Source of the DNA: Hesperophylax magnus
Lineage: Eukaryota; Arthropoda; Insecta; Trichoptera; Limnephilidae
Reading direction: 5' to 3'
DNA: 64,000 nucleotides
Assembly (NCBI GenBank): GCA_026573805.1
Contig: JAIUSX010000119.1
Location: 5,084,001-5,148,000 of the forward strand
Below the pieces are notes generated by a model. The model did not search any database and was not told the DNA's origin. It was given only the letters and a program-made list of their open reading frames with translations. Position 1 is the first letter of the stretch; every line of letters begins with the position of its first letter. Shown here piece after piece: positions 1 through 10,189 of the stretch. A program made the translations under genes and the position numbers.

Positions 1-2279
1 GGTCTGATAAATGAAAAAAAAAATCTCTTATTTAGAAAGAGAAATTTAAAAAAATATATAGCAATGAAAACAGCTTGAAAAACAAACTTTTTTGACGAAA
101 TTTTGAGACTAAAAATTTTATGATTTATGAAAGTGGCATCTAATAAAAAAAACTTCTGTCACATCTTAGATAATATTATAAATAATGTATTTTGTACATT
201 TTTACAAAATTGGATTGGTAGATCTTGAGAGATGTTGTACACCATTTTGAAAAAAGTAGTTTGGAATAAACGCAAAAGGAAAAACAGTACGGCGTAAGCG
301 TCTTCAAACCAAATATATATTTTTTAAATTGCCTTTGTGATTTCTGGACCTTACATGAGGTCATACATTGTTGCCGTGATGTCCTCTGACTCCCTTTGAG
401 CAGCAATTTTTAATTTTCCGGACTCTTTAGTCTCTTGTTGGGCTCTCATGTAGGCTTTGGACAATTCAACAGTCAACAGTCGTGTACCGTTAAATTATTT
501 AAATAATCAGATTCTCAAATCACGAGCACCACAAAATAATAAAATCACTCAATAACTGTTGATATCAAAGCAACAAATTGTTTTTTTACTAAAAGTTGCC
601 TAAAAACGATGAATTTATTAATATCCTTTATTGAAGGCTTGAAGCCAAACATCAGAAAACGGGATATTTAATATGCGCGAGGGGGTTGGTGGTGGTGGGA
701 AGGTGGGGTGATTAAACCTTCATGAATAATCTGTCAAATTACCCGGTGATTAAGATGTGATTAATTGATCAGCAATGATCAGCCAGTTTTCGTGAACAAA
801 GAAAATTCACTGAAATTTTCAATTATTTAGCAGCTTTGGACGTCGATACAAACAACTGTAAGAGTTTGTGAAAAATTTTCCGAGATGCCTATCTGGTAGT
901 ATTATTACGCTTGCGTCTGGACGATCTAGGCCCTCTGATTAGTCGAATTAAAATCGTATGTTTCGGGTAAATCCCGAATAGGGGGTCTGCAGGCAAAATT
1001 CGACCACTCTGCCCGTCTAGCGGTATAAGAACGAACCAAATGACTGGCGCGAATATTTAAATATGCAGCTTACAATACGCAAAATTACTTGACCATTAAC
1101 AAGCGTTTAATATGAAGATTTCTTCTGGAAGCTTATCACTTTGTGATGGCATTGTACGAAACAATATTCCGTCCGTACAATACTGTAAATGCGTAGGTAG
1201 CTGGGTACACTTTTATTAGTGTTTCAGTCTTGGTGGATGTTTGCAGAGGTTTTTAATAGAGTTTAATGCCAAGATCAGAGAGGGATTGATTCCCAAGTCT
1301 GAGTCGACGAAAGGAATTTAAGACTGGCAAAAACTGAATTAAATACTGAATTAAAAACACTTGAAAATATTTCTTGAGACTTGTAGACTTTGGAGATGGT
1401 TTCTTCAGGAGAGAAGTTTCTCTTTCAGGGGTAGTTTTTGAACTGACTTTGTATGGAATTCGGTTCTCTATTTATAGAACGTTTTCAAATCGGGCCCTCT
1501 CGGGGGAGTTTTCACCCCTTTCGTGAGGGGTGAGTTGGTTAGGTATTTTTCCTCTTTGCAATTAATCTGTTAAGAGGAAAGTTATATTTTAATAATATAC
1601 CTTTTACCGAGTCAGTTCAATTTACCCAAACCATCTCCTTCAGTCCCGTTTATTTATTTTATAATAAATTATACAAAGTTTCATATTGGGGTTGAAGTAA
1701 AATATCTTTGGTTTGAACATTTCCCAAAGAGTAAAAAACATATTTAGGTACAATTCTTTAAGTTATTATGTTAGCATATAATCATTTCTTGATGTTGATA
1801 TTTATTCTGTGGTCGTATCTTCTGATATTTTCCTGTAAATTGAGTCTGATGTCATCATAGGTGGTCGCATCAAATTTCGTTATCAATGTTTGATAAGAGC
1901 TTCAATGGAGTATGCTGAGCTGTGATTGGTTGAAAACTCGGCGGCCATCATGGAATTCCTTCCGGGTAGTATGGAGGGGGGGTCACGTAAATACTGGGTC
2001 GCTTCCTTAGAGTGGTTCATTCCGTGGGTTGGTGGCTCCGAGTGAGGTGGTGGATGGTTATTTTCAGATGTGTTTCAGGTTCTGCAGTTATATTTCTATG
2101 TAATTATCTTGATTAATCACATACAGCACATAATTTGATTGAGTAATTATGATTTGAAGATTTCCAATTGTGTCGGCGACACGGTATCGAGCGGTTTCGG
2201 GGTTTGAGTGTTTTTGTAATTTTTACGTAAATATGAATTCCTCTGAAAGATTCTGGAGGTCTGGATACGTATGATACAG
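1..2279. other. No gene recognised; AT-rich intergenic DNA
   Basis: I found no coding region, RNA gene or recognisable transposon here apart from the short repeat at 1096-1153. A less AT-rich patch at about 1905-2060 contains a CCAAT-type sequence (GATTGG) and a G-run, but nothing that supports a promoter call. All open frames are short and without recognisable motifs. Confidence 0.5.
1096..1153. repeat. Detached fragment of the Penelope-like repeat arm
   Basis: These 58 bases nearly match positions 2570-2627 in the left arm of the inverted repeat downstream, sharing the run TTTCTTCTGGAAGCTTATCA, with a few substitutions. The flanks do not match, so this is an isolated third piece of the same repeat. 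Confidence 0.7.
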
Positions 2280-2364
2280 GCATTATTTATTTTATTAAAA
2301 CATAAATAACTTTGTTTACATCACTTAATTACATACAACCTCTACATGTTACATGAACGAAGTT
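2280..2364 (+). repeat. 85-bp direct repeat, copy 1
   Basis: The block from GGCATTATTTATTTTATTAA to the end of GAACGAAGTT is repeated at 2625-2709 with no difference I could see. It marks the outer edge of the left inverted-repeat arm. Such a directly repeated block is what a tandem or partial Penelope pseudo-LTR arrangement would leave. Confidence 0.8.
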
Positions 2365-2624
2365 GTCCGAATAATTTAATTAAATGTCACGTTACGCTTC
2401 TGGTATTCATCCCGATATCAATTATTAAGATCCTTTCCTTTGGTGACTACCTTCCCTTATTTTATAGCAATAAAAATAATTACACATTACGGAATAACAA
2501 TTTGCTAATAATTATAATGATACAATTACACATTATTTAAAACAATTAATCAATAACACATTATAAAACTATTAACAATCGTTTAATAAGAAGATTTCTT
2601 CTGGAAGCTTATCACTTTGTGATG

Positions 2625-2709
2625 GCATTATTTATTTTATTAAAACATAAATAACTTTGTTTACATCACTTAATTACATACAACCTCTACATGTTACATG
2701 AACGAAGTT
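2625..2709 (+). repeat. 85-bp direct repeat, copy 2
   Basis: Second copy of the block at 2280-2364, here inside the left inverted-repeat arm. Its reverse complement is also present in the right arm at about 3938-4022. Confidence 0.8.
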
Positions 2710-2720
2710 CACCTCATCAG
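2679..2720 (-). ncRNA. Hammerhead-like ribozyme motif, left arm
   Basis: On the minus strand this reads CTGATGAG followed by a 6-bp stem GTGAAC/GTTCAT with a TTC loop, then GTAA where a hammerhead would have GAAA, then a possible 3-bp stem III (ACA/TGT) ending TGTA. Penelope-like pseudo-LTRs are known to carry hammerhead motifs with very short stem III. The GAAA core is mutated and I could not form a convincing stem I, so this is a degenerate or false motif. Confidence 0.3.
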
Positions 2721-3018
2721 GAGTAAGTATACATTGAAGTCAAAAATTAAATATAGATTACAATTGGAAAGAAGAAGTGGAAGTAGGGGGGAGGGGTAAG
2801 AATGGGAGGAGTTTATCAGAATTAGGAATTACAATATCGTTAGACGGGAAAGACCAGTTGAGTGGGAAAATATTTAAAAGAGGGTTTATAATTTTTTTTT
2901 GCTTATCAATTATATTTGATTTTATATTGACATGTTTCCTTATTTCTAAAATTTCAAAATTATTTATTTGCGATGCTTTATATCCTGTGTTATTAGTATT
3001 TTAAGACCTGAATTTTTA

Positions 3019-3225
3019 TCAAATGTGATCATTATTCAAAAGATGATCAAACTCAAATTCACTATTTCTATTTAGAGCTCCGATATGTTCTTTAGTTCTG
3101 ACTTCAAAGTTTCTATTGGTTCTACCTTTATAAAAGAAATTACAATCATCCCAATTGAGTTTATAAACTCCTGATTTTTTTGTTTGATTTTCGCTATCTT
3201 TATTATTAAGAATATATTTCTTCAT
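3019..3225 (-). pseudogene. Penelope-like element GIY-YIG endonuclease fragment
   Basis: The 68-residue frame contains SGVYKLN near residue 18, followed by FFYKGRTNRNFEVRTKEH. This is the layout of the GIY-YIG nuclease at the C-terminus of Penelope-like reverse transcriptases: a G-[IV]-Y-K start, then a Y-x-G-[QR]-T block, a conserved Arg and a KEH tail. Upstream on the minus strand (3226-3420) the frame continues with in-frame stops and no recognisable reverse transcriptase motifs. Only the C-terminal domain survives. In the intact family this domain nicks DNA for target-primed reverse transcription. It sits between the two inverted-repeat arms, so it marks them as Penelope-type. The start shown is just the first Met and has no biological meaning. 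Confidence 0.7.
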
Positions 3226-3511
3226 TGTTATTAGTGTAAAATAGTACCAGGAATGTTTTTATGTATAATTTTAGAAGTATCGTTATCCACAAACAGAATT
3301 CTACCCCATTGTTTATTTCTATCTTTAGAAATAGGGTAAATATACCCTTTGAAGAGATCATGACAGATCATCACTATCAATTTATTAGAATAACCGTTAT
3401 TAAATGCTATTTGTTTTATGAATATATTGTTTTATAGTTATATGCTATTTGTGTTTTCACGTCTTAAAATACTGCACACATGATATAAAGCATCGCAAAT
3501 AAATAATTAAT

Positions 3512-3742
3512 ATTTATATTTTTATTTCATTAACTTAAACTTCATGTTACCTACGTTTCGTAAACTCTTGTTTCATGTTACCTATATTTTGTTAACCTAT
3601 GCATTGTTAAATTTTATATTTTATGTAATCTGTATATTCTCATATATTATGTAAACTCTTTATTGTTATTGTATTTAAAAAACATAATTGCATTGTATGT
3701 AAAAGCCCTACGGGCGTTTAAATGAAATAAATAAATAAATAA
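3512..3742 (+). mobile_element. LINE 3' terminal fragment, nested in the right arm
   Basis: The stretch ends in CCCTACGGGCGTTTAAATG and then (AAATA)n. The same type of 3' end (GGGCGTTAAATAAATGAATA) closes the LINE fragment at 22700-23128. It has no counterpart in the left arm, so it inserted after the inverted repeat formed. Only untranslated 3' sequence and tail remain. Confidence 0.6.
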
Positions 3743-3925
3743 CATGATTTTTTTTAATAAACTTTTTTTTAAATATTTTCCCACTCAACTGGTCTTTCCC
3801 GTCTAACGATATTATAATTCCTAATTCTGATAAACCCCGCCCACTCCAACCCCTCCCCCCTCCTTCCACTTCTTCTTTCCAATTGTAATCTATATTTAAT
3901 TTTTGACTTCAATGTATACTTACTC

Positions 3926-3967
3926 CTGATGAGGTGAACTTCGTTCATGTAACATGTAGAGGTTGTA
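3926..3967 (+). ncRNA. Hammerhead-like ribozyme motif, right arm
   Basis: Same motif as at 2679-2720, on the other strand: CTGATGAG (3926-3933), hairpin GTGAAC-TTC-GTTCAT (3934-3948), GTAA (3949-3952) in place of GAAA, possible stem III and a TA cleavage dinucleotide at about 3966-3967. Stem I is not obvious. Its presence in a Penelope-type arm favours a decayed ribozyme over chance. Confidence 0.3.
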
Positions 3968-4283
3968 TGTAATTAAGTGATGTAAACAAAGTTATTTATG
4001 TTTTAATAAAATAAATAATGCCATCACAAAGTGATAAGCTTCCAGAAGAAATCTTCTTATGAAACGATTGTTAATAGTTTTATAATGTGTTATTGATTAA
4101 TTGTTTTAAATAATGTGTAATTGTATCATTATAATTATTAGCAAATTGTTATTCCGTAATGTGTAATTATTTTTATTGCTATAAAATAAGGGAAGGTAGT
4201 CACCAAAGGAAAGGATCTTAATAATTGATATCGGGATGAATACCAGAAGCGTAACGTGACATTTAATTAAATTATTCGGACAA

Positions 4284-5144
4284 ATGAGCGGTGAAGCAGT
4301 TTTATATTGAGTTTGTTGGAAAATGGTAATTTTCTTTAGTGAGAAGATAAAAAGATACTAAAATAAGCGAGACCATCAGTCCGCGATGGAGTGTTGATGC
4401 CAACTCTGATCAAAGGCAGTGAGGCTTGGAACTAGCAGAGAAACTACACATTATCTCCCCGGTGAAAAAACTTTCATTTAGAATTCAAAGTAGAGTTTAA
4501 GCCGTATCGGGTGACCTAATATGAATAGCCAGATACTTTATAGAATTTGTTATTTTCATCTCTTTACCCTATTGTGGAAGCAATAGTCCCACAAGCTCCG
4601 GACACCCAAACGAAAGCATATTTTGAGTGGCGTTAATAATTAGGGAAGGAGTTGAAAAAGGTAAGAATGAAGGTGATTTTTCACATAACCTCTAATTATT
4701 TTATCGCTAAACAAACATGTATTCTCATTAGCACATGTTTCATTGTTTTAAATTGTATTTCGGCAAGACAAAGGGTCGTTTCCGCGCACCGTCGGACGAT
4801 TCGTTTTGTTCCCGGCCGCATTTTGTCTGCAATAACAAAGGAGGCCAACTTATCGTTCGGTTTTTGCAACAAAAGGGCGCGAAATGAACCATTGTATGTA
4901 AATATTAAATGTTTATCTCAACAAAAGACAAATTGTCCCGGAAGTCAGGGAAGGGGGTGCCGAAATTTTTATCATCAACAGGGCTGACTTTTTGAAACAG
5001 AATCTAAAATAGAAAACCTACTACAACAAACAGCGCCATCTTTATGTAGCTAATTTAATAAAAAAACAACATCGATTATTGGTGATGCTGCAGTTCCACT
5101 GTCTTATTTTATTTGGTAGAATATTTTTTTACATTTCAGAGTTA
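4284..5144. other. Intergenic; CpG-richer patch at 4760-4970
   Basis: I see no gene. A patch around 4760-4970 has many CpG dinucleotides compared with its surroundings, including an E2F-like GGCGCGAAA and SOX-like ACAAAG sequences. A 111-codon open frame spans it on the plus strand but shows no domain or familiar motif. It could be a conserved regulatory element or chance. Confidence 0.3.
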
Positions 5145-5149
5145 TCCAG

Positions 5150-5760
5150 TAATGTTGGCCTCACTTGGTGGCTTACCCGTGCTGAGGCCTTCATTTTGTA
5201 ATATAAAAATATAATCTGCATAATACATTTAAATAGAAAATAATACATTTAAAATATAATCTTGTATGTTTGTGAATGATGTGTGTTTTATATTGGTTTT
5301 GTGTGTTACGTGTAGGTTTTTTTTTTTAAATTTATGTCATAAAATTTTGGTAATATTGTCTTTTTTGTTCTTTAATCCATTTTGTAATTTTGTGACTGAA
5401 TTTATTTTTGTTTTCAAGTGATAGACTGTTGAATACTTTTATAGCATGGTATTGGTAGTGTCTTTGTCCAAAGCTTGTATTTACTGTCGGAGTTAATACA
5501 AGTTAGTGATATTTTCTGTATGTTGAAATTTGTTTTTTTTTGTCAAAAATGTAGTTTAGTAGTGTTTTAACGTATAATTGGCGTACTCGATCTAGTACGT
5601 CAGAGCTGTTGAATATTTGATCTGTCTCAGTCAGTCTATGTTTTATTAGTATTATCTTAAAGATCGTTTTCTGTGCGATCTCCAATGAATCGATAGCCGA
5701 GTTTGTTGCTCTTCCCCAAGTTGCAGTTATTTACATTAAAAAGTCACCCTCTATAAAGAT
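5150..5760 (-). mobile_element. LINE C-terminal and 3'UTR fragment (CR1/jockey-like)
   Basis: On the minus strand, a frame at about 5503-5690 reads AQKTIFKIILIKHRL...RQLYVKTLLNYIF. A second frame at about 5332-5480 reads NTSFGQRHYQYHAIKVFNSL. This pair is the region after the reverse transcriptase in jockey/CR1-type LINEs: the Q-K-x-I-I-K-I-I segment, RQLYV, then T-S-F-G-Q-R-H-Y and a Y/F-N-x-L-P-like end. The coding part is frameshifted. After it comes a 3' hairpin (5157-5189). The same block layout occurs at 11046-11560, 55680-55970 and 57290-57650, so several related LINEs left remnants here. Confidence 0.7.
5157..5189 (-). other. Putative LINE 3'UTR hairpin
   Basis: GGCCTCA and TGAGGCC form perfect 7-bp arms around a 19-base loop, just downstream of the LINE stop on the minus strand. 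Similar hairpins lie at the equivalent place in the LINE fragments near 11505 and 57301. LINE reverse transcriptases of several clades recognise 3' stem-loops, so this may be the template-recognition structure. Confidence 0.5.
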
Positions 5761-7260
5761 TTGGTCAAGAGAAACATCCCCACATGTTGTTTACTACATG
5801 AATAACCCAAAAGAGTATTTTTACCTCAGTTGAGAGAAGTTATGATATTGTCCTCGCGTTAACAGGATTTGTTATAAAGGAGGCAGCCCTACCCAGAACG
5901 TAACCCTTGTCATTTTGTATCTCACGGTTATATCTCGTCTGGGGGTAAGAATGACCTTATTTACATGTATGATATTCCATAAACATGAAAAGATAGACTA
6001 CGGATCGTGTTACAACTTGATGTGATTTAAATCTTCATTCGATTAAATGCAATTTTTATTTAAATCATTTGAAGACAATATTAGCGACCCTCAAAGAAAA
6101 AATAAGGTAAAGATTCTGTTGGTTAACTTCGAGGTTCAAAAGAGCGGGTAATTTTTTCATCGTCAGCACCCGGGTCTTGCGACCCACTCTCTCCACTCGG
6201 ATGCGGGTGCCGGAATGGCGAGGCGAACGCCCATAGATATTCAGCACCCAGATATCTTTAAAAGTCAATGATATTGTCTTCAATGGTTAAAATATCACGA
6301 TTTTAAGTTTTTCTCATAAGGTTAGGAAAATGTTCATTCTTATTTTTATTACCTGAAATTATTTGAATTCGTTTTAATTTTATCAATTATCTTCGGACTC
6401 GACTGAGCTCGGCACCCGACGATTTGCATGCGAACAGAACTGTGAGTACTTCCGGAAGGACGCAAATTTTTAGTTTATTCCTTCGTTAACTTATGTAGGG
6501 TGATGTTCAAATTTTAACTTTAATACCGCATAAAAATAGTTGCCTAGCACGCTATAGCGCTACCGGAAATGCTTCCAGCAGGACCAACCCATCTTCTTTA
6601 TACTATGTACATTGTTATGGTATTATGCATATTTACATTTATCTTTTTAACTTGTACTATCATATAATCACCTCCCGAAGTTAGTGCATTTTACCCCCGG
6701 AAGCCTTATACAAAACCAAAATCTCCCATGACAAGTAAGAAAAACATTTTTTTCTTGTGGTAATTGAGACAAGATTTAATATTATCGTATTATAAATAAG
6801 ACAGAACATAACTTGAATGTTTAAAATTTAGTTATGGAACCTAAATAAAATATTAATTTTTATGCATATATAGTAAAATTGTTAAAAAAACTTGAGATTT
6901 CCAAACGTAGAATGACGCAACTTGAATGTGGTATACAAAGGAACTTAAAAGCTTCCGTTTCTCACCCTCCTCTACCTCTTTCCTCTTTTGTCCTCCTTTG
7001 ACAAATGGTCCACCCTCCCCCATCTGTCTTTGTATCGCCAACAAGGAATAATTGGAGAATTAAATTTCTGGGCTTTTCGCGCCTTTTTTGAGCGACGGAG
7101 CTTTAAAAATTTTGCCGAAACAATCGTGCGCTAAGTGGGGGATGGCAGTAATTATAGCATCGTGCTACCTTTTTATAGCCAAATAAAATATGTAAGATTT
7201 TTTTTGTTAAATTTTAAATTCTGTTAACAGCCCTAATGACATCTTTTCATGAGACAATCT
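5761..7260. other. Intergenic; nothing recognised
   Basis: No gene or transposon identified. A GC- and CpG-rich island at about 6150-6235 has inverted GCACCCG/CGGGTGC sequences. It stands out from the AT-rich surroundings but has no family I recognise. A purine/pyrimidine-biased block at 6955-7025 explains a 63-codon open frame there. Confidence 0.35.
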
Positions 7261-7264
7261 AGAA

Positions 7265-7350
7265 GCTTTCTGTTATTTTGACTCTTAACATGGCCGGACT
7301 CAAGCATTTGATTTATTTGTTCGTGCCATGTCTTCCTCACTAGCTTCCCT
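7265..7350 (-). mobile_element. RTE-type LINE 3' remnant
   Basis: The sequence CTTAACATGGCCGGACTCAA...GTGCCATGTCTTCCTCAC closely parallels 12277-12345, which is the 3' part of an RTE-class reverse transcriptase reading frame on the minus strand (product ...GRPRKTWHNQVNQIL). This copy is a short relic that ends at 7350, where a different LINE fragment begins. Confidence 0.55.
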
Positions 7351-7368
7351 GAACATTTCTACCATCTG

Positions 7369-7760
7369 GAAACCCGAAATACATGAAAAAACCCTTGACT
7401 CTGTGCAAAACGGGCGGTCCGTCTGATACATTCTCCTATTTAACAAACATTCTTTAGAGCACAGGCGTCAAGTAGATATGCTCTCCTTGCTCTACCGGTA
7501 TTACGGTATTGAAAGATGCTCCGAGGAACTAGCGTCATTGATAATACGTTAAACGCGCGCCCAACATATATAATCGGTTGACATTTGTCACATGAGAACT
7601 GGTCGCTTCTACGACTCGTTCTTGAGTTCAGTAGCTCAGCAGTGGAACGATTTGCTGGCCTCTGTGTCTTCTCTCTCTTCTTTTGTTCTAAAAAGAAATC
7701 AGCTACACAGCATCCCCAAATATAACAGGGAAATTATTTTTCTTAAGGCATCCTGAGCCC
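7369..7760 (+). mobile_element. LINE C-terminal fragment, same family as 61 kb element
   Basis: Plus-strand frames broken by stops read SLEHRRQVDMLSLLYRYY, then ERCSEELASLI, then SVDICHMRTGRFYDSFLSS. These match the C-terminal region of the minus-strand LINE at 60978-62696 (SLEHRRQVGMLSLFYRYYNG, TVDICHMRTGRFYDSFLSS). The fragment has at least one stop and an internal deletion. It encodes nothing functional now. Confidence 0.75.
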
Positions 7761-8959
7761 ACAGAGAAAATTTAAAATTGTTAATTTATTAAGAATCTCT
7801 TCAAAGTATTGGTAATTCTAGTTAAGCATGGGATTGCAGGCCTTATAAATGAATCAATAGATTTTCTGATAAGTTTTGATTAAATAACGAATATATTATA
7901 TTATTATTTTGTCAGAACAGGTGTTCATAAAAATCCGAATATTTTTGTATTTTAACAAAATCGTCATGAGATATTTTTAAAGCCAATCGATAAAAACATT
8001 CATAAATTAATGTTTATTAATAAGGCCTGTTAATTTATCGTGAGAGCAAAATCAGATTTACCTCCATGTGGAAATTAACGTGATTTTTTTTAAGACGTTG
8101 GTTTATTACGCCAATAGGCATTAATATACACACACGCATCTCATGCATACATATGTACATACATGCGATCACTGTACTGACATATTACTGATATTGCTGT
8201 CCATTGTCCTACCTTCCTCGATTCCTGCACCAGTCTGTTGCAATAACCCGCATAGCTCACTAAAAAAACCGCTCCCGCGCGAGATCTTGTCTCGCTTTTC
8301 TTATTTCATTTTACATCCGTGCCCGTCTAGTGAAAAATCACTTTGTGTTCAGTGCCACCGCCGTGAGTTACCTGAAGAGGATAAATAGGAAGAAAACGAG
8401 TGCCCCTTTACCTAACGGTGAGTCCTTCCTTATCCATACAACATATTATTGTCTTATGTGCAGTGGTAAATACACTAACATTCAAGGTCCTCCGACAAAC
8501 ATTTTTTACACTCCTTAAAAAACATAACATAACACCTTTTACACACCATTGGTCAAGTTTCGGAAAATTTCTGATAGTTTCGCCTAATGCCGAAAATCAA
8601 AAATAAATGTACTGAGGTAATATATAAAAACATATTTTCTCATTTATCTTTTCTCATTGGGTGCGTAGATACTGTGGGTTGTAAAGGAAATATATCTCCA
8701 AAACTAAAAGACCAAAAAAGATTAATAGATGTTTTCGTACGCTTTCATGCCAAAATATTCCATCAAGCGGACCCGCATGCTATAGAATCGTGTTTTATGA
8801 ACACTTAAGGGATGTGAACACGTTTTCAGGAAAATATTCGAAGTAAATACAAATAGAACAAATTGGAGGGAAACTAATATTTACGTCTAACATTCGTGTT
8901 GGATTTTTTTGTATATTCAGTATTTTATAGATTTACTATTGGTTCCCCCGCAATGCTTC
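7761..8959. other. Intergenic; nothing recognised
   Basis: Several overlapping short open frames at 8143-8808 lack motifs, signal peptides or similarity that I recognise. The C-rich, less AT-rich stretch 8190-8440 could be a decayed exon or transposon, but I cannot assign it. Confidence 0.35.
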
Positions 8960-9140
8960 GGCTAATGTCGTTATCAGGCGTCTCCGACTTATTCCACCAT
9001 TCACTACAGTAAACCATAATGTTACTGTTAAAAAACTACAATACATCTACTTAAATTCGACTCTGTATCTCATTCCAGTGCAGAGATAATGTGTTGAGTC
9101 TTCCCCTGACGTCTCCGATTTCTTCTACCATATAAATAAT
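8960..9140 (-). mobile_element. Possible RTE LINE relics
   Basis: Two short stretches (about 8975-9010 and 9090-9130) contain CAGGCGTCTCCGACTTATTC and CTGACGTCTCCGATTTCTTC. These resemble the complement of the R-G-R-P-R-K-T-W coding block seen at about 12340 (CGGGCGTCCCCGACTTCTG). They are too short and degraded for a firm call. Confidence 0.3.
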
Positions 9141-9640
9141 TCACTCTCTTAACACTACTAATAAGAATAAACCTTGAAAGTTTTAGGTAAAGTTCACTCG
9201 TTTTTGAGTAAAAAATTACATTTTATTTATGTAGATTTATTTAACATTTTAAAAATCATCTTGTTGTGTTTTTAGTGTCTTTTAAAAATCAGCAATAAAA
9301 AGTGTTTCGACTTTCTCCCGTCAAAAGCGTTTTTAAGTCCGTTTAAAGCTCACAAGTGTTTATAAATTCCATCAATTTTTCAGATGTCTGTTCGCCCTGA
9401 AGGCTTAGAGGGAAATTGCCAGGGGGGCCTAACATCATTAAAAAAGGAAAATTGCGAGAATGAAGCGTAAAAAATGGAAAAAAAACTTGTATCAACAGAA
9501 AAAATATCAGCAAAAGCGGACAATTTTGGGAAACTAAATTATAAAAATATTGTCTCACGTCCCAAGGTTGTTAAAGAAAATTTAAAAGAGGACTGACAAA
9601 TAATTATTTGAACAGATTTTTTTGTGCTTTGGGAAAATTT
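9141..9640. other. Intergenic; nothing recognised
   Basis: AT-rich sequence with no motif or repeat that I could tie to a family. Confidence 0.4.
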
Positions 9641-9805
9641 ATTCGACCTTGTGAAATACCACCAGTTAGAATCAAAACATTGCTTGAAATGACTTTAACT
9701 GTATTTAGACACTCTATCTTAATAGTTCGATATTTCTCAACCCCCTCTTTCACATCTCTTTACCCCACTCTCTTCAACCTCACAACAAGTTGATATGGGT
9801 GAATT
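9641..9805 (+). mobile_element. SINE (family S) fragment, body and 3' part
   Basis: The text CCTTGTGAAATACCACCAG..., then ATTGCTTGAAATGACTTTAA, then a pyrimidine-rich block ending CTCTTCAACCTCACAACA, follows the order of the full SINE at 34621-34987. The tRNA-like head is missing, so it is 5' truncated, as expected for retroposed copies. Confidence 0.65.
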
Positions 9806-10189
9806 CATTCGCCCATAGCAACTAATAGGTCCTACATCACTGCACAGGTAACATTCTCTGCATATAATCCTTGGAATTAGGTGGCAAAATTTAATGAAAT
9901 TGATTTTTGATCGGAAGACGCTTTTCGATAACTCATCGTCCAAGAATGAAGACTCTAGTTTGTTAAATTTAATTATGATGAAATCGAGCGAATTCGTCGG
10001 TCACGAGCCAAAAAGGATGCCCACTGTTCTGGGATGATGAACAAGGAATGAGTCCTGCTTCGATTTGAACACCTCAGGTTTTTTTGATTTGATCGCAGGC
10101 AATCGATGTGTTCCGAAAAATTCCACGGTTGGTAATCTAACCAAGGCATAGTAATAATAATTCAGAACAATACGAAGCTTTCTCGACTT

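Larger units (their letters stand above)
2363..3007. repeat. Left arm of a large inverted repeat (Penelope-like pseudo-LTR)
   Basis: Read as reverse complement, this stretch matches 3461-4283 over most of its length. The right arm is longer because a LINE 3' end is inserted at about 3512-3742. The arms enclose roughly 450 bp carrying a GIY-YIG endonuclease fragment on the minus strand. Penelope-like retroelements are known to carry pseudo-LTRs and often have an inverted partial copy at one end, and this arrangement fits. The arms contain the 85-bp direct repeat (2625-2709) and a hammerhead-like motif. Confidence 0.75.
3461..4283. repeat. Right arm of the large inverted repeat
   Basis: Reverse-complement counterpart of 2363-3007, interrupted at 3512-3742 by a LINE 3' end. 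The arm ends after ATTCGGACAA, where the left arm begins TTGTCCGAAT. Small differences from the left arm (for example in the C/G-rich tract at 3838-3870) show that the arms have diverged somewhat. Confidence 0.75.

Noticed and set aside
4652..4987. 111-codon frame in a CpG-rich patch as a gene
   Set aside because: No recognisable domain, and the hydrophobic start is not a convincing signal peptide followed by a known family. Left as unassigned.
8143..8808. Cluster of short overlapping plus-strand frames as a split gene
   Set aside because: Frames overlap in different phases with no conserved motif, no convincing splice arrangement and no homology I recognise.
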